From: Caulobacter sp.
Lineage (GTDB): Bacteria; Pseudomonadota; Alphaproteobacteria; Caulobacterales; Caulobacteraceae
Assembly (NCBI GenBank): GCA_019636175.1
Contig: JAHBYC010000019.1
Location: 1 to 50,515, forward strand
Reading direction: 5' to 3'
Length of the DNA stretch: 50,515 nt
Below are positions 36,454 through 44,849 of this stretch, piece after piece (positions within the stretch are counted from its first letter, which is position 1; every line of letters begins with the position of its first letter). A program made the position numbers and the translations under genes. The notes beneath the pieces are model-generated. The model was not told the origin of the DNA, did no database searches, and worked only from the letters and a program-made list of their open reading frames with translations.

Positions 36454-37542
36454 ATGGCTGATGGTTTCGCCGCCCTGAACTTCACCCCCGAGGTGGAAGC
36501 CCTGACCGCCCCGGTGTGGGACAAGGTCAAGGACAAGGTCACGCCCCTCGACTGGCGCGTCCACGCCCCGCTGATCGCCGAGATCAACCGGCTGAAGGCC
36601 GAAAAGAACGCCGTCATCCTGGCCCACAACTACATGACCCCGGAGATCTTCCACGGGGTGGGCGACTATGTCGGCGACAGCCTGGGTCTGGCCCGCGAGG
36701 CCGCCCGCAGCGACGCGAAGATGATCGTCCAGGCCGGCGTCCACTTCATGGCCGAGACCAGCAAGGTGCTCTGCCCGGACAAGACCGTGCTGATCCCCGA
36801 CCTGCGGGCCGGTTGCAGCCTGGCCAGCTCGATCACCGGCGCCGACGTGCGGCTGATCAAACAGCGCTATCCCGGCATTCCGGTGGTCACCTACGTCAAC
36901 ACCACGGCCGATGTGAAGGCCGAGACCGACATCTGCTGCACCAGCGCCAACGCCGTCCAGGTGGTCGAGTGGGCCGCGAAGGAATGGGGCGTCGACCGCG
37001 TCATCCTGATCCCCGACGAATACCTGGCCCGCAACGTGGCGGCCCAGACCGATGTGAAGATCATCGCCTGGAAGGGAAGCTGCGAGGTCCACGTCCGCTT
37101 CACCCCGGAAGACATCGCCGAGATGCGCCTGGCCTATCCCGGCGCCGAGATCCTGGCCCATCCCGAATGCCCCGAGGAGGTGCTGAACGCCGCCGACTTC
37201 GCCGGCTCCACCGCGGCCATGACCGGCTATGTCGAAAAGCGCCGGCCCAAGCAGGTGGTGCTCATCACCGAATGCAGCATGGCCAGCAACATTGCCGGCG
37301 ACGTGCCGGGCGTCGAGTTCATCGGCCCCTGCAACCTCTGCCCGCACATGAAGCGGATCACCCTGCAAAACATCCTCGACGCCCTGGTCAAGGAGCAGTT
37401 CGAGGTGACCATCGCGGCCGATATCGCCGACCGCGCCCGCCTGGCGGTGCAGCGGATGATTGACCTGCCGCCGCCCGCCGTCCCCGCCCGCTACGACCTG
37501 GTCAAGGCGCGGGGCCACCACGTCGATGTGGAAATGATCTGA
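36454..37542 (+). CDS. nadA: Quinolinate synthase A
   Basis: A 362-residue iron-sulfur enzyme that condenses iminoaspartate with dihydroxyacetone phosphate to quinolinate, the second step of NAD synthesis from aspartate. The three cluster-ligand regions are visible: '[11 protein letters not shown]', '[12 protein letters not shown]' and '[14 protein letters not shown]'. The dihydroxyacetone-phosphate-binding part includes '[29 protein letters not shown]'. I start it at the ATG at 36454, with AAAGGAG upstream; an upstream in-frame ATG at 36424 lies inside the second operator palindrome and is unlikely. It is the first gene of the nad operon. Confidence 0.97.
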   Translation: MADGFAALNFTPEVEALTAPVWDKVKDKVTPLDWRVHAPLIAEINRLKAEKNAVILAHNYMTPEIFHGVGDYVGDSLGLAREAARSDAKMIVQAGVHFMAETSKVLCPDKTVLIPDLRAGCSLASSITGADVRLIKQRYPGIPVVTYVNTTADVKAETDICCTSANAVQVVEWAAKEWGVDRVILIPDEYLARNVAAQTDVKIIAWKGSCEVHVRFTPEDIAEMRLAYPGAEILAHPECPEEVLNAADFAGSTAAMTGYVEKRRPKQVVLITECSMASNIAGDVPGVEFIGPCNLCPHMKRITLQNILDALVKEQFEVTIAADIADRARLAVQRMIDLPPPAVPARYDLVKARGHHVDVEMI

Positions 37543-37560
37543 GCCGCAAGGAGGCTCCCG

Positions 37561-37761
37561 ATGATCAAGATCAGCAAATTCGGACCCGTCTACCGCGTCA
37601 AGGCCACCCGGCCGGATGTCCCCCGCGACTGGTCCAGCCTGATGCCGCTGAGCGCCCGCGAGGTGGTCGAGGAACTGATCCGCCACGGCGCCCGTTTGCA
37701 TGACGCCTACGACGCCATGTTCGAGGCCGACCCCGTTCGGGCGGCGATGGAGCTGAGATGA
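37561..37761 (+). CDS. 66-residue protein encoded between nadA and nadB
   Basis: A small soluble protein opening 'MIKISKFGPVYRVKATRPDVPRDW' with a helical second half ('AREVVEELIRHGARLHDAYDAMFEADPVRAAMEL'). The ATG is preceded by AAGGAGG, the best ribosome site in the neighbourhood, and the stop overlaps the nadB start by four bases (ATGA). This argues for real, coupled translation. No domain is recognised. Position suggests a role tied to the NadA-NadB pair, for example as a stabilising or channelling factor, but this is inference. Confidence 0.85.
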   Translation: MIKISKFGPVYRVKATRPDVPRDWSSLMPLSAREVVEELIRHGARLHDAYDAMFEADPVRAAMELR

Positions 37762-39278
37762 CCCAAACGCTCCGCCACGACGGCGTCCTCATCGTCGGGG
37801 CCGGTCTCGCCGGACTGTCCGCCGCCCTCGCCGCCGCGCCCCGCAAGGTGCTGCTGCTCAGCCCCGCGCCTCTGGGCGAAGCCTGCTCCAGCGCCTGGGC
37901 GCAAGGGGGCATGGCGGCGGCCCTGTCGGAAGGCGATACGCCGGAAGACCATGCCGCCGACACCCTGGCCGCCGGCGCCGGCCTCTGCGATCCCGAGGCC
38001 GTCGCCGTCCTGACCCGGGAGGGGCCTGACGCGGTGCGTCGCCTGGCCGCCCTGGGCGCGCCGTTTGATCGCACGGAAGACGGCGGCTTCGCCCAGAGCC
38101 TTGAAGCCGCCCACGGTCGGCCCCGCGTCGCCCGCATCGGCGGCGACGGCGCCGGCCGGGCGATCATGGAGGCGGTCACGGTCGCCGTCCTGGCCGCGCC
38201 TCATATCGAGGTCCGCACCGGTCTGCGGCTGCGCAATCTGCTGCAGGACGACGCCGGCCGCGTGCGGGGCGCCCTGGTTGAGGATCAGGCCGGCGCTCTG
38301 ACCGCCATCACCGCCGCCGCGACTCTGCTGGCCACCGGCGGCCTCGGCGGCCTCTATGCGGTGACCACCACCCCGCGCGAACTGCTGGGCGAAGGGCTGG
38401 GCCTGGCCGCCCTGGCCGGCGCGGTAATCGCCGATCCGGAGTTCGTGCAGTTCCACCCCACCGCCATCGACATTCCGGTCGATCCGGCGCCGCTGGCCAC
38501 CGAGGCGCTGCGCGGCGAGGGCGCGATTCTGCGCAACAGCGACGGCCGGGCCTTCATGCTGGACTACCATCCGGCCGCCGAGCTGGCGCCGCGCGATGTG
38601 GTGGCCAGGGCCATCGCCTCGGAGCGGCTGGCCGGGCGCGGCGCCGTTCTCGACGCCACGGCGGCGGTCGGCCAGGCCTTTCCGCACGAGTTTCCGGCCG
38701 TCTACGCCGCCTGCATGGCGGCCGGCATCGATCCGTGCGTAACCCCGATCCCGGTGGTTCCGGCCTGCCACTACCATATGGGCGGCATCGCCACCGATCT
38801 GCACGCCCGCACCAGCCTCGAGGGCCTTCTCGCCGCCGGGGAATGCGCCGCACCGGGGGTGCACGGGGCCAACCGCCTCGCCTCCAACTCGCTGCTTGAA
38901 GCGGCGGTGTTCGGAACCCGGGCCGGCGTGGTGCTGCGCGAGGCCGCCGATCCCGCCACGCCGCCCCTGCCGGCGACCGCCGCGCCCGGGTTGCCCCCCG
39001 AAGCCCTGGCCGAGCTTCGCCGGGCGATGAGCGACGGCGCCGGCGTGGTGCGCACCGGCCAGAGCCTGAGCCGGCTTCTGGCTGTCATAGAGCGGCTGAG
39101 AGCGCGCCACGGCGCCGGACCGGTCCTGACCACCGCGGCCCTGGTCGCCACCTGCGCCCTCGAGCGGCGGGAAAGCCGGGGCGGGCATTTCCGCACCGAC
39201 TATCCCGAGCTGGCGCCCGCCCGCCGCACCTTCGTCACCCTGTCCGCCCTGGACGCCATGAAAGCCGCCGCCGAGTGA
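37758..39278 (+). CDS. nadB: L-aspartate oxidase
   Basis: A 506-residue FAD enzyme that oxidises aspartate to iminoaspartate, the first step of NAD synthesis. The FAD motif is 'VLIVGAGLAGLSAALAA', followed by 'EACSSAWAQGGMAAALSEGDTPEDHAADT', the active-site region 'EFVQFHPTAIDI', 'VPACHYHMGGIATDLHARTSLEGLLAAGECAAPGVHGANRLASNSLLEAAVFG' and a C-terminal helical domain. These are the succinate-dehydrogenase-like features of NadB. The start overlaps the small ORF and the stop overlaps nadC, so the operon is tightly coupled. Confidence 0.97.
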   Translation: MTQTLRHDGVLIVGAGLAGLSAALAAAPRKVLLLSPAPLGEACSSAWAQGGMAAALSEGDTPEDHAADTLAAGAGLCDPEAVAVLTREGPDAVRRLAALGAPFDRTEDGGFAQSLEAAHGRPRVARIGGDGAGRAIMEAVTVAVLAAPHIEVRTGLRLRNLLQDDAGRVRGALVEDQAGALTAITAAATLLATGGLGGLYAVTTTPRELLGEGLGLAALAGAVIADPEFVQFHPTAIDIPVDPAPLATEALRGEGAILRNSDGRAFMLDYHPAAELAPRDVVARAIASERLAGRGAVLDATAAVGQAFPHEFPAVYAACMAAGIDPCVTPIPVVPACHYHMGGIATDLHARTSLEGLLAAGECAAPGVHGANRLASNSLLEAAVFGTRAGVVLREAADPATPPLPATAAPGLPPEALAELRRAMSDGAGVVRTGQSLSRLLAVIERLRARHGAGPVLTTAALVATCALERRESRGGHFRTDYPELAPARRTFVTLSALDAMKAAAE

Positions 39279-40117
39279 TCGCCCCGCTGCCTGACCTGTT
39301 GATCGAGCCCGTCATCAAGGCCGCCCTGGCCGAGGACCTGGGCCGCGCCGGCGACATCACCGCCCTGGCCTGTATCGACCCCCACGCCCGGCTGGCCGCC
39401 ACCTTCGGCGCCCGCAAGGACGGCGTCATCTCCGGACTGGCCTGCGCCCGGCTGGCCATCCTCTCTCTCGACCCGGCGGCGACCTTCGAGGCGCTGGTCA
39501 GCGATGGCGACCAGGTCCCCGCCGGAACGGTCATCGCCCGGACCAACGCCGACGCCCGCGCCCTGTTGTCGGCCGAGCGCACCGCCCTGAACCTGCTGGG
39601 CCGGATGAGCGGGATCGCCACCCTGACCCGCGCCTATGTCGATGCGGTCAGCGGGACCTCCGCCGACATCACCGACACCCGCAAGACCACGCCGGGCCTT
39701 CGCGCGCTCGAGAAGTACGCCGTGCGCTGCGGCGGGGCGCGGAACCATCGCTTTGGCCTCGATGACGCCGTGCTGATCAAGGACAACCACGTCGTCGCCT
39801 GCGGCGGCGTGATCCCGGCGATCGAACGGGCCCGCGCCTTTGTCGGCCATCTGGTCAAGGTGGAATGCGAGGTCGACAGTCTGGACCAGCTGGCGCAGGC
39901 GCTGAGCGCCGGGCCGGACGTCATCATGCTGGACAACTTCAGCCTCGATGACCTGCGCGCCGCCGTCGCGATGGCGGACGGCAAGGTGGTCCTGGAAGCC
40001 TCCGGCGGGGTCAATCTCGACACCGTGCGGTCCATCGCCGAGACCGGAGTCGATGTCATCAGCGTCGGCGCCCTGACCCATTCGGCGGCCGTCCTGGACA
40101 TCGGCCTGGACGCCTGA
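39275..40117 (+). CDS. nadC: Nicotinate-nucleotide pyrophosphorylase (carboxylating)
   Basis: A 280-residue phosphoribosyltransferase that turns quinolinate and PRPP into nicotinate mononucleotide, the third NAD-synthesis step. The substrate-binding arginine and lysine segments are visible: 'LSAERTALNLLGRMSGIATLTRAYVDAV', 'DTRKTTPGLRALEKYAVRCGGARNHRFGLDDAVLIKDNHV' and 'VDVISVGALTHSAAVLDIGLD'. It starts at a GTG inside the nadB stop (GTGA overlap). The operon ends here, followed within 70 bases by a strong terminator that serves at least the opposite strand. Confidence 0.97.
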   Translation: MIAPLPDLLIEPVIKAALAEDLGRAGDITALACIDPHARLAATFGARKDGVISGLACARLAILSLDPAATFEALVSDGDQVPAGTVIARTNADARALLSAERTALNLLGRMSGIATLTRAYVDAVSGTSADITDTRKTTPGLRALEKYAVRCGGARNHRFGLDDAVLIKDNHVVACGGVIPAIERARAFVGHLVKVECEVDSLDQLAQALSAGPDVIMLDNFSLDDLRAAVAMADGKVVLEASGGVNLDTVRSIAETGVDVISVGALTHSAAVLDIGLDA

Positions 40118-40175
40118 CCCGAAAGGCTTCACCGGTCAGCCAGGCGATCCTGACCGTCCAGCCAGAGCGACAAGC

Positions 40176-40222
40176 AAAAAAACTGGAGCCTGCGACGCGT
40201 TGTCCGACGCGTCACAGGCTCC
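40176..40222 (-). terminator. Rho-independent terminator of the minus-strand acyltransferase gene
   Basis: GGAGCCTG (40185-40192) and CAGGCTCC (40215-40222) form the stem, reinforced by two ACGCGT segments inside. An A-run at 40176-40182 gives a seven-base U-run on the minus strand. The stem may also stop nad transcripts coming from the other side. Confidence 0.85.
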
Positions 40223-40267
40223 GGAGGCCGGACGCCCCCCGTCCGGCCTCTACCCCCCGCGCGGCTG

Positions 40268-41413
40268 TCAGGCCTGCTCCGCCGCAGCGGTCGGCGCCGC
40301 CGCCGCCGGTCTTGCGAAGCGGACCTTGATCCAGGCGTTGAGGCGCTTCTGGATCGGTTCGTCGATCAGTTCGTGGAACACCGCGGCGGCGGCGATGGCG
40401 AAGGCGACGCTGCCGAACCAGATGGCCCACTGCATCGGGGCGTCCGGATTGAAGCGGTCCAGCAGCGGCCGCACGGCGTCGAACCAGACGGCCCCGGTGA
40501 TGGTGTGGATCAGGAACAGGGTGAAGCTGATCTTGGCCCCCCATTCGGCCCCGAACCATTTACGCTCGCCCTTGCCGGCGCCGCAGCCGACGATGACCGC
40601 CATGGTGGCCAGCACGCTGAGCATGTCCGGTCCGTTCAGGGCCCCGATCAGGCAGAAGGCGAGGAAGCCGGTCAGGCCGGTCAGGTTGGCGGCCATCGGG
40701 CTCAGCCTGGCGATCTCGACAAAGCGGGCCAGGGCCACGCCGGAGATGAACAACGGGATGGTGCGGCCCAGACCCCAGTTGAAGGGCAGGTTGAACTGCT
40801 CCTGACCGATGATCCACAGGCTCAGGGCGTTGGCGCCCAGCAGCACCGTCACTGCCAGGCAGAGGGCCGAGACCGGGCTCTGGATGCGGTGAACAGCCCG
40901 CCACAGCGCCGGGAAGAACAGGTAGCAGGCCATCAGGGCCGAGATGGTCCAGCTGGGGATGTTCCAGGTGTCGCCGCCCCAGCCGACCGACTGCAGCAGC
41001 AGGATGTTGCCGGGGATGTCGCTCCAGCGGAAGTGTTCCGGATGGCTGATGCCGTGGCCCAGGGCTCCGGCGGCCAGCACCGCGACCACCAAGCCGAACA
41101 GGGTGATCAGATGCGCCGGATAGACCCGCGTCAGTCGCTTGGTCATGAACTGGCCATAGCCGACCTTGCCGCTGAGGATGGACTTTCCATAGGCCTTCAC
41201 CAGCACGAAGCCGGACAACAGCAGGAAGAAGTCCGTCGCCAGATAGCCCCGGCTGAGGAAGGCGTGGATGCTGCTCAGCGCCACCGGCGCCTCGTCGCCA
41301 TAGTGGAAGACCAGCACGAACAGCGCCGCCATCAGGCGGAGCATGTCCAGGGCGCCGCCCCGGGGCGAGGCCGTGGCTGTGCCGGAAGGAGACGTCGACG
41401 ACGACAAAGACAT
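40268..41413 (-). CDS. Membrane acyltransferase (acyltransferase-3 family)
   Basis: A 381-residue integral membrane protein with about ten helices. Family signatures include 'ALDMLRLMAALFVLVFHYGDEAPVAL' with the catalytic-type His of FHYG, 'YLATDFFLLLSGFVLVKAYG', 'FMTKRLTRVYPAHLITLFG' and 'WGAKISFTLFLIHTITGAVWF'. It probably moves acyl groups to a surface glycan or lipid. Unlike the protein at 24729 it has no SGNH domain. I start it at the ATG at 41413; the longer open frame upstream runs antisense over the dioxygenase gene. A terminator lies just downstream. Confidence 0.88.
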   Translation of the reverse strand: MSLSSSTSPSGTATASPRGGALDMLRLMAALFVLVFHYGDEAPVALSSIHAFLSRGYLATDFFLLLSGFVLVKAYGKSILSGKVGYGQFMTKRLTRVYPAHLITLFGLVVAVLAAGALGHGISHPEHFRWSDIPGNILLLQSVGWGGDTWNIPSWTISALMACYLFFPALWRAVHRIQSPVSALCLAVTVLLGANALSLWIIGQEQFNLPFNWGLGRTIPLFISGVALARFVEIARLSPMAANLTGLTGFLAFCLIGALNGPDMLSVLATMAVIVGCGAGKGERKWFGAEWGAKISFTLFLIHTITGAVWFDAVRPLLDRFNPDAPMQWAIWFGSVAFAIAAAAVFHELIDEPIQKRLNAWIKVRFARPAAAAPTAAAEQA

Positions 41414-41554
41414 GGCGGCTGTCCTGTTCTGGTCCCGAAAGCGGGATCCGGACCGATGCAAAGCCAGCCTCATGCCAACCGGCGCGGCCTTGAACCGGCC
41501 GCCAGGGGCGCCTATCTGTATCAAACAGTGTTTCAATAAATCGGGACGATCGTC

Positions 41555-42337
41555 ATGCGCATGCCGGCCCTGTTCCTCGGTCACGGATCGCCGATGAACG
41601 CCATCGAGGACAATGCCTGGAGCCGGGGCTGGGCCGGCGCCGGCCGCGCCCTTCCGCGGCCGCGGGCCATCCTCGTGATTTCGGCCCATTGGGAAACGCG
41701 CGGCGTCGCCGTCACGGCGGGACCGGCGCCGGAGACGATCCATGATTTCGGCGGCTTTCCCCAGGCCCTGTTCGACGCCCGCTATCCAGCCCCGGGCGAT
41801 CCCGACCTCGCCCGCCGCGTCGCCGCCCTGCTGTCGCCCGATCCCGTCGCCCTTGATGAGAGACGGGGCTTCGATCACGGGGTCTGGAGCGTGCTAGCGC
41901 CGATGTACCCCGCCGCCGACGTGCCGATTGTCGCCCTGTCAATCGACCGGACGCGGCCCGACCGGTGGCACTACGAAGCCGGTCACAGGCTGGCCGGCCT
42001 GCGGGACGAGGGGGTGATGATCGTTGGCAGCGGCGACATCGTGCACAATCTGCGGGACGTGAATTTCCGCACCGGCGCGACGCCCGACTGGGCGCCACGG
42101 TTCAACGAGACGGCCAAGCAGCTGATCGTCGCCGGAGATCACGCGTCGCTGATCGACTACGCCGGGCTTGGGTCCGATGCGGCCCTGGCCATCAACAGCG
42201 CCGAGCACTACCTGCCGCTTCTCTATGTGCTGGGCGCCGCAGACGCCGACGAAACGCCGCGTTTCTTCAACGACGACGTCTTCGCCGGCATCTCCATGAC
42301 CTCCGTGCTTTTCGGCGCCGAAGAGGCCCGGTTATAG
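41555..42337 (+). CDS. YgiD-type extradiol ring-opening dioxygenase (DODA/LigB family)
   Basis: A 260-residue metal-dependent dioxygenase of the LigB superfamily, close to bacterial 4,5-DOPA extradiol dioxygenase YgiD. The conserved histidine segments are 'LFLGHGSPMNAIE', 'VISAHWETRG', 'GFDHGVWSVLAPMYP', 'GSGDIVHNLRDV' and 'SAEHYLPLLYVLGAA'. It opens catechol-type rings in the cytoplasm; the in vivo substrate is unknown in bacteria. It starts at an ATG at 41555, divergent from the membrane acyltransferase, and is followed seven bases later by the HEAGH-motif gene. Confidence 0.92.
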   Translation: MRMPALFLGHGSPMNAIEDNAWSRGWAGAGRALPRPRAILVISAHWETRGVAVTAGPAPETIHDFGGFPQALFDARYPAPGDPDLARRVAALLSPDPVALDERRGFDHGVWSVLAPMYPAADVPIVALSIDRTRPDRWHYEAGHRLAGLRDEGVMIVGSGDIVHNLRDVNFRTGATPDWAPRFNETAKQLIVAGDHASLIDYAGLGSDAALAINSAEHYLPLLYVLGAADADETPRFFNDDVFAGISMTSVLFGAEEARL

Positions 42338-42344
42338 TCCTGGC

Positions 42345-42830
42345 ATGACCCCCGATCGCGCCGCGCTCGTCGACCGCATCACTGTCTTCCTCTCGGAGAT
42401 CGGCATTCCGGTCCGCGCGGCCACCCTGCCGGACGACACCTTCCTGCCCGGCATGGAAATCCGGCGCGGCGAACTGGTCTATGATCCGGCCCGTCCCTTC
42501 GCGCCGGGGGATCTGCTGCATGAGGCCGGCCATCTGGCCGTCACGGCGCCCGAGCATCGGTCGGATGAGCCCTTCGTCTCCACCGAGGGGGACGAGATGG
42601 CGACCCTGGCCTGGTCCTGGGCCGCGGCCCGGCGCCTGGGCCTGGCCGCTGCCGACCTCTTCCATGACGGCGGCTACAAGGGGGAGGCCGCCTGGCTGGC
42701 GGAAACCTTCGAGGCCGGCTACGCCCCAGGGCTGCCGATGCTGCAATACTATGGCCTGACGATCGCGCCGAATGCGGCGACCCCGGACGGGCCGCCGCCC
42801 TATCCCCACATGATCAGGTGGCTGCGCTGA
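42345..42830 (+). CDS. Unrecognised protein with an HExxH motif
   Basis: A 161-residue soluble protein. Near its middle is 'DLLHEAGHLAVTAPE', an HExxH zinc-metallopeptidase-type motif at 59-63, with acidic candidates for a third ligand at E81 and E84 ('STEGDEMATLAWSW'). Upstream are strands with 'GMEIRRGELVYDP'; downstream is 'LFHDGGYKGEAAWLAETFEAGYAPGLPMLQYYGL'. I know no named family with this layout, though small uncharacterised proteins of this type occur in proteobacteria. It follows the YgiD-type gene by seven bases. Its stop overlaps the convergent PfpI gene by 17 bases. Confidence 0.85.
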   Translation: MTPDRAALVDRITVFLSEIGIPVRAATLPDDTFLPGMEIRRGELVYDPARPFAPGDLLHEAGHLAVTAPEHRSDEPFVSTEGDEMATLAWSWAAARRLGLAAADLFHDGGYKGEAAWLAETFEAGYAPGLPMLQYYGLTIAPNAATPDGPPPYPHMIRWLR

Positions 42831-43515
42831 CCTCCAGGCGAGCCGCGGCCTCCTGCGCCGCCGCCAACCGCTGCGGCATCGCCGCCCCGTACATGCCCTG
42901 AACCCGTTGCAGAATTTCCGGCGGCGCGGTTTCCGGCCGGCCGGCGTTGAACGGCGGCGCGGGGGCGTATTCCAGCCCCAGCTGCAGCGACTGGGCGAAG
43001 GCGTCTCCCGCCACTTCGGCCGCCAGGGTCAGGGCAAAGTCGATGCCCGCCGTCACGCCGCCGCCGGTGAAGACATTGCCGTCGCGAACCACCCTGGCCG
43101 GGTCCGGAATCGCGCCGAACAGGGCCAGCTGGTCGCGCCAGGCCCAGTGGCAGGCCGCCCGCTTGCCGGTCAGCAGCCCCGCCGCCGCCAGGATCAGTGA
43201 TCCGGTGCAGACCGAGGTCACATACCGGCTGATCCCGGCCAGCCGGCGGATCTGTTCCAGGAACGCCTGGTCCTGTATCGCCGCCGTCGTGCCGAAGCCG
43301 CCGGGGATGCAGAGTATGTCGCACTCGGCGATGTCCGGCAGACGCGCCAGGTTCGCGAAGGTCAGGCCATCGGCCGCCAGCTCGCCGCCCTCCATCCAGG
43401 CCACTGTCACCCGGGCGCCGGGCAGGCGCGACAGGAACTGGTGTGGTCCGGTGAAATCAAGATGGGTGACATCGGGATACAGGGCGAAGATGATGTTCAG
43501 GGCCGGGGCGGGCAT
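42814..43515 (-). CDS. DJ-1/PfpI-family protein
   Basis: A 233-residue class I glutamine-amidotransferase-like protein of the DJ-1/PfpI group. 'IIFALYPDVTHLDFTGPHQFLSRLPGARVTVAWMEGG' is the N-terminal strand set, and the nucleophile elbow is 'YVTSVCTGSLILAAAGLLTGKRAACHWAW' with the catalytic-type cysteine of CTG. This subgroup includes isonitrile hydratase-like enzymes. It is divergent from a GlxA-type regulator, which has the same DJ-1 domain fused to an AraC DNA-binding domain, so the regulator may control it. Confidence 0.9.
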   Translation of the reverse strand: MPAPALNIIFALYPDVTHLDFTGPHQFLSRLPGARVTVAWMEGGELAADGLTFANLARLPDIAECDILCIPGGFGTTAAIQDQAFLEQIRRLAGISRYVTSVCTGSLILAAAGLLTGKRAACHWAWRDQLALFGAIPDPARVVRDGNVFTGGGVTAGIDFALTLAAEVAGDAFAQSLQLGLEYAPAPPFNAGRPETAPPEILQRVQGMYGAAMPQRLAAAQEAAARLEVSAAT

Positions 43516-43610
43516 GGGCGATCTCCAGGATCAGGGACTTGACCACGCCACCTTGCCCGACCTAGCGTCTGGCTGAAATGACAACGTTCCCTCATTTTTC
43601 GCCAAATCCT

Positions 43611-43697
43611 GCTAATTCGGTGACAGTCACTTTTTCCCGCCGCCGCGATAGCCGACGCCGCCCTCGGTTCCGAAAGAGTGACTGTCACCGAATTAGC
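43611..43697. repeat. Perfect 21-base inverted repeat around a 45-base centre
   Basis: The left arm (43611-43631) contains CTAATTCGGTGACAGTCACT, and the right arm (43677-43697) is its exact inverse. Each arm itself holds an 11-base near-palindrome, GTGACAGTCAC or GTGACTGTCAC. It lies between the divergent PfpI and GlxA-type genes and ends 20 bases before the latter's start codon. It resembles REP/BIME or MITE-type elements; a regulatory dyad is an alternative. Confidence 0.85.
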
Positions 43698-43717
43698 CCC
43701 CGCCCGGACTCCACCTC

Positions 43718-44656
43718 ATGAAACCCGTCGGCGTCCTGATCTTCGGCGACTTCCAGCTGCTCGACGCGGCCGGCCCGATCGCCGCCTTCGAGATCGCCGA
43801 CCGCTATCAGCCGGGCGCCTATCGCATCGAGACGGTCAGCCGGGCCGGCGGGCTGGTGGCCAGCTCCTCGGGCGTGGCGATGGACAGCCGCCCGTTCGAC
43901 CCCGCGGACGTGTTCGACACCCTGGTCGTCGTCGGCGGCGAGGGCACGCGGGGACCGGCGGCCTGCGCCGACACCCTGGCCTGGGTGCGGGCCGTATCCG
44001 CAAGGGCGCGGCGCACGGCCAGCGTCTGTTCAGGGGCCTATGTGCTGGCCGAGGCCGGCCTGCTGGACGGGCGCCGGGCGACCACCCACTGGGGCCGCAC
44101 CGATCACTTCCGCCGACGCTATCCGGCGGTGCGGCTCGAACCGGACCGGATCTTCGTGCAGGACGGAAATGTCTGGTCCAGCGCCGGGATCACCGCCGGC
44201 ATCGACCTGGCGCTGGCGATGATCGGCCAGGATCTGGGCGAGGACATCGCCCGCAAGACCGCGCAGCAGCTGGTGGTCTATCACCGCCGGCCGGGCGGCC
44301 AGTCGCAGTTCTCCGCCCTGCTGGAGATGGAGGCCGGCGGTCGGTTCGATTCCCTGCTGGCCTGGATGCGGGAAAACCTGGCCCTGCCGCTGACGGTGCC
44401 CGATCTGGCCGACCGCGCCGGCATGAGCGAGCGCACCTTCCTGCGCGCCTTTGGCGCCGAGGTCGGCTTCACGCCGGCCAAGGCCGTCGAGCGCCTGCGG
44501 CTGGAAGCGGCCCGCGCCCTGCTCGAAAGCCAGCCCCTGCGGATCGAGGATGTCGCCCTGGAGGTCGGTTTTGGCGATCCCGAGAGGATGCGCCGCGCCT
44601 TCCTACGCGCCTTCGGCCAGCCGCCCCAGTCACTGCGACGCACGGCGGCGGCGTGA
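43718..44656 (+). CDS. GlxA-family transcriptional regulator (DJ-1 domain plus AraC HTH)
   Basis: A 312-residue regulator. Residues 1-190 form a DJ-1/PfpI-like sensor domain ('VGVLIFGDFQLLDAAGPIAAFEIAD', 'ASVCSGAYVLAEAGLLDGRRATTHW'). Residues 210-312 form the AraC DNA-binding domain with two helix-turn-helix units ('LTVPDLADRAGMSERTFLRAFGAEVGFTPAKAVERLRLEAARALLE' and 'IEDVALEVGFGDPERMRRAFLRAFGQPPQSLRR'). Relatives control amine or amino-acid catabolism. It is divergent from a stand-alone PfpI gene, which is its likely target. Confidence 0.93.
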   Translation: MKPVGVLIFGDFQLLDAAGPIAAFEIADRYQPGAYRIETVSRAGGLVASSSGVAMDSRPFDPADVFDTLVVVGGEGTRGPAACADTLAWVRAVSARARRTASVCSGAYVLAEAGLLDGRRATTHWGRTDHFRRRYPAVRLEPDRIFVQDGNVWSSAGITAGIDLALAMIGQDLGEDIARKTAQQLVVYHRRPGGQSQFSALLEMEAGGRFDSLLAWMRENLALPLTVPDLADRAGMSERTFLRAFGAEVGFTPAKAVERLRLEAARALLESQPLRIEDVALEVGFGDPERMRRAFLRAFGQPPQSLRRTAAA

Positions 44657-44662
44657 CGCAAC

Positions 44663-44830
44663 GCCTCCCCCATTGGGGGAGGGGGACTATCGCCGCGGGC
44701 GATGGTGGAGGGGGTCCTCCACCAAAACCTGCCACATCCCCCGTCCCCTCCGTCAGCGGGGACCCCCTCAGTCACCGGGCCGATGGCCCGGCGACAGCTC
44801 CCCCGATTCGGCCCTACGGGCCGGGGGAGC
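44663..44830. repeat. Family C inverted repeat between the GlxA-type and MaoC-like genes
   Basis: CCTCCCCCATTGGGGGAGGG followed by GACTATCGCCGCGGGCGATG and GTGGAGGGGGTCC on the left is answered on the right by GGGGACCCCCTCAG, CCGATGGCCCGGCGACAGC and CTCCCCCGATTCGG. It fills nearly the whole gap of 193 bases and overlaps the likely leader of the MaoC-like gene. Confidence 0.75.
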
Positions 44831-44849
44831 AGAATGGAGCCCGACCCCC

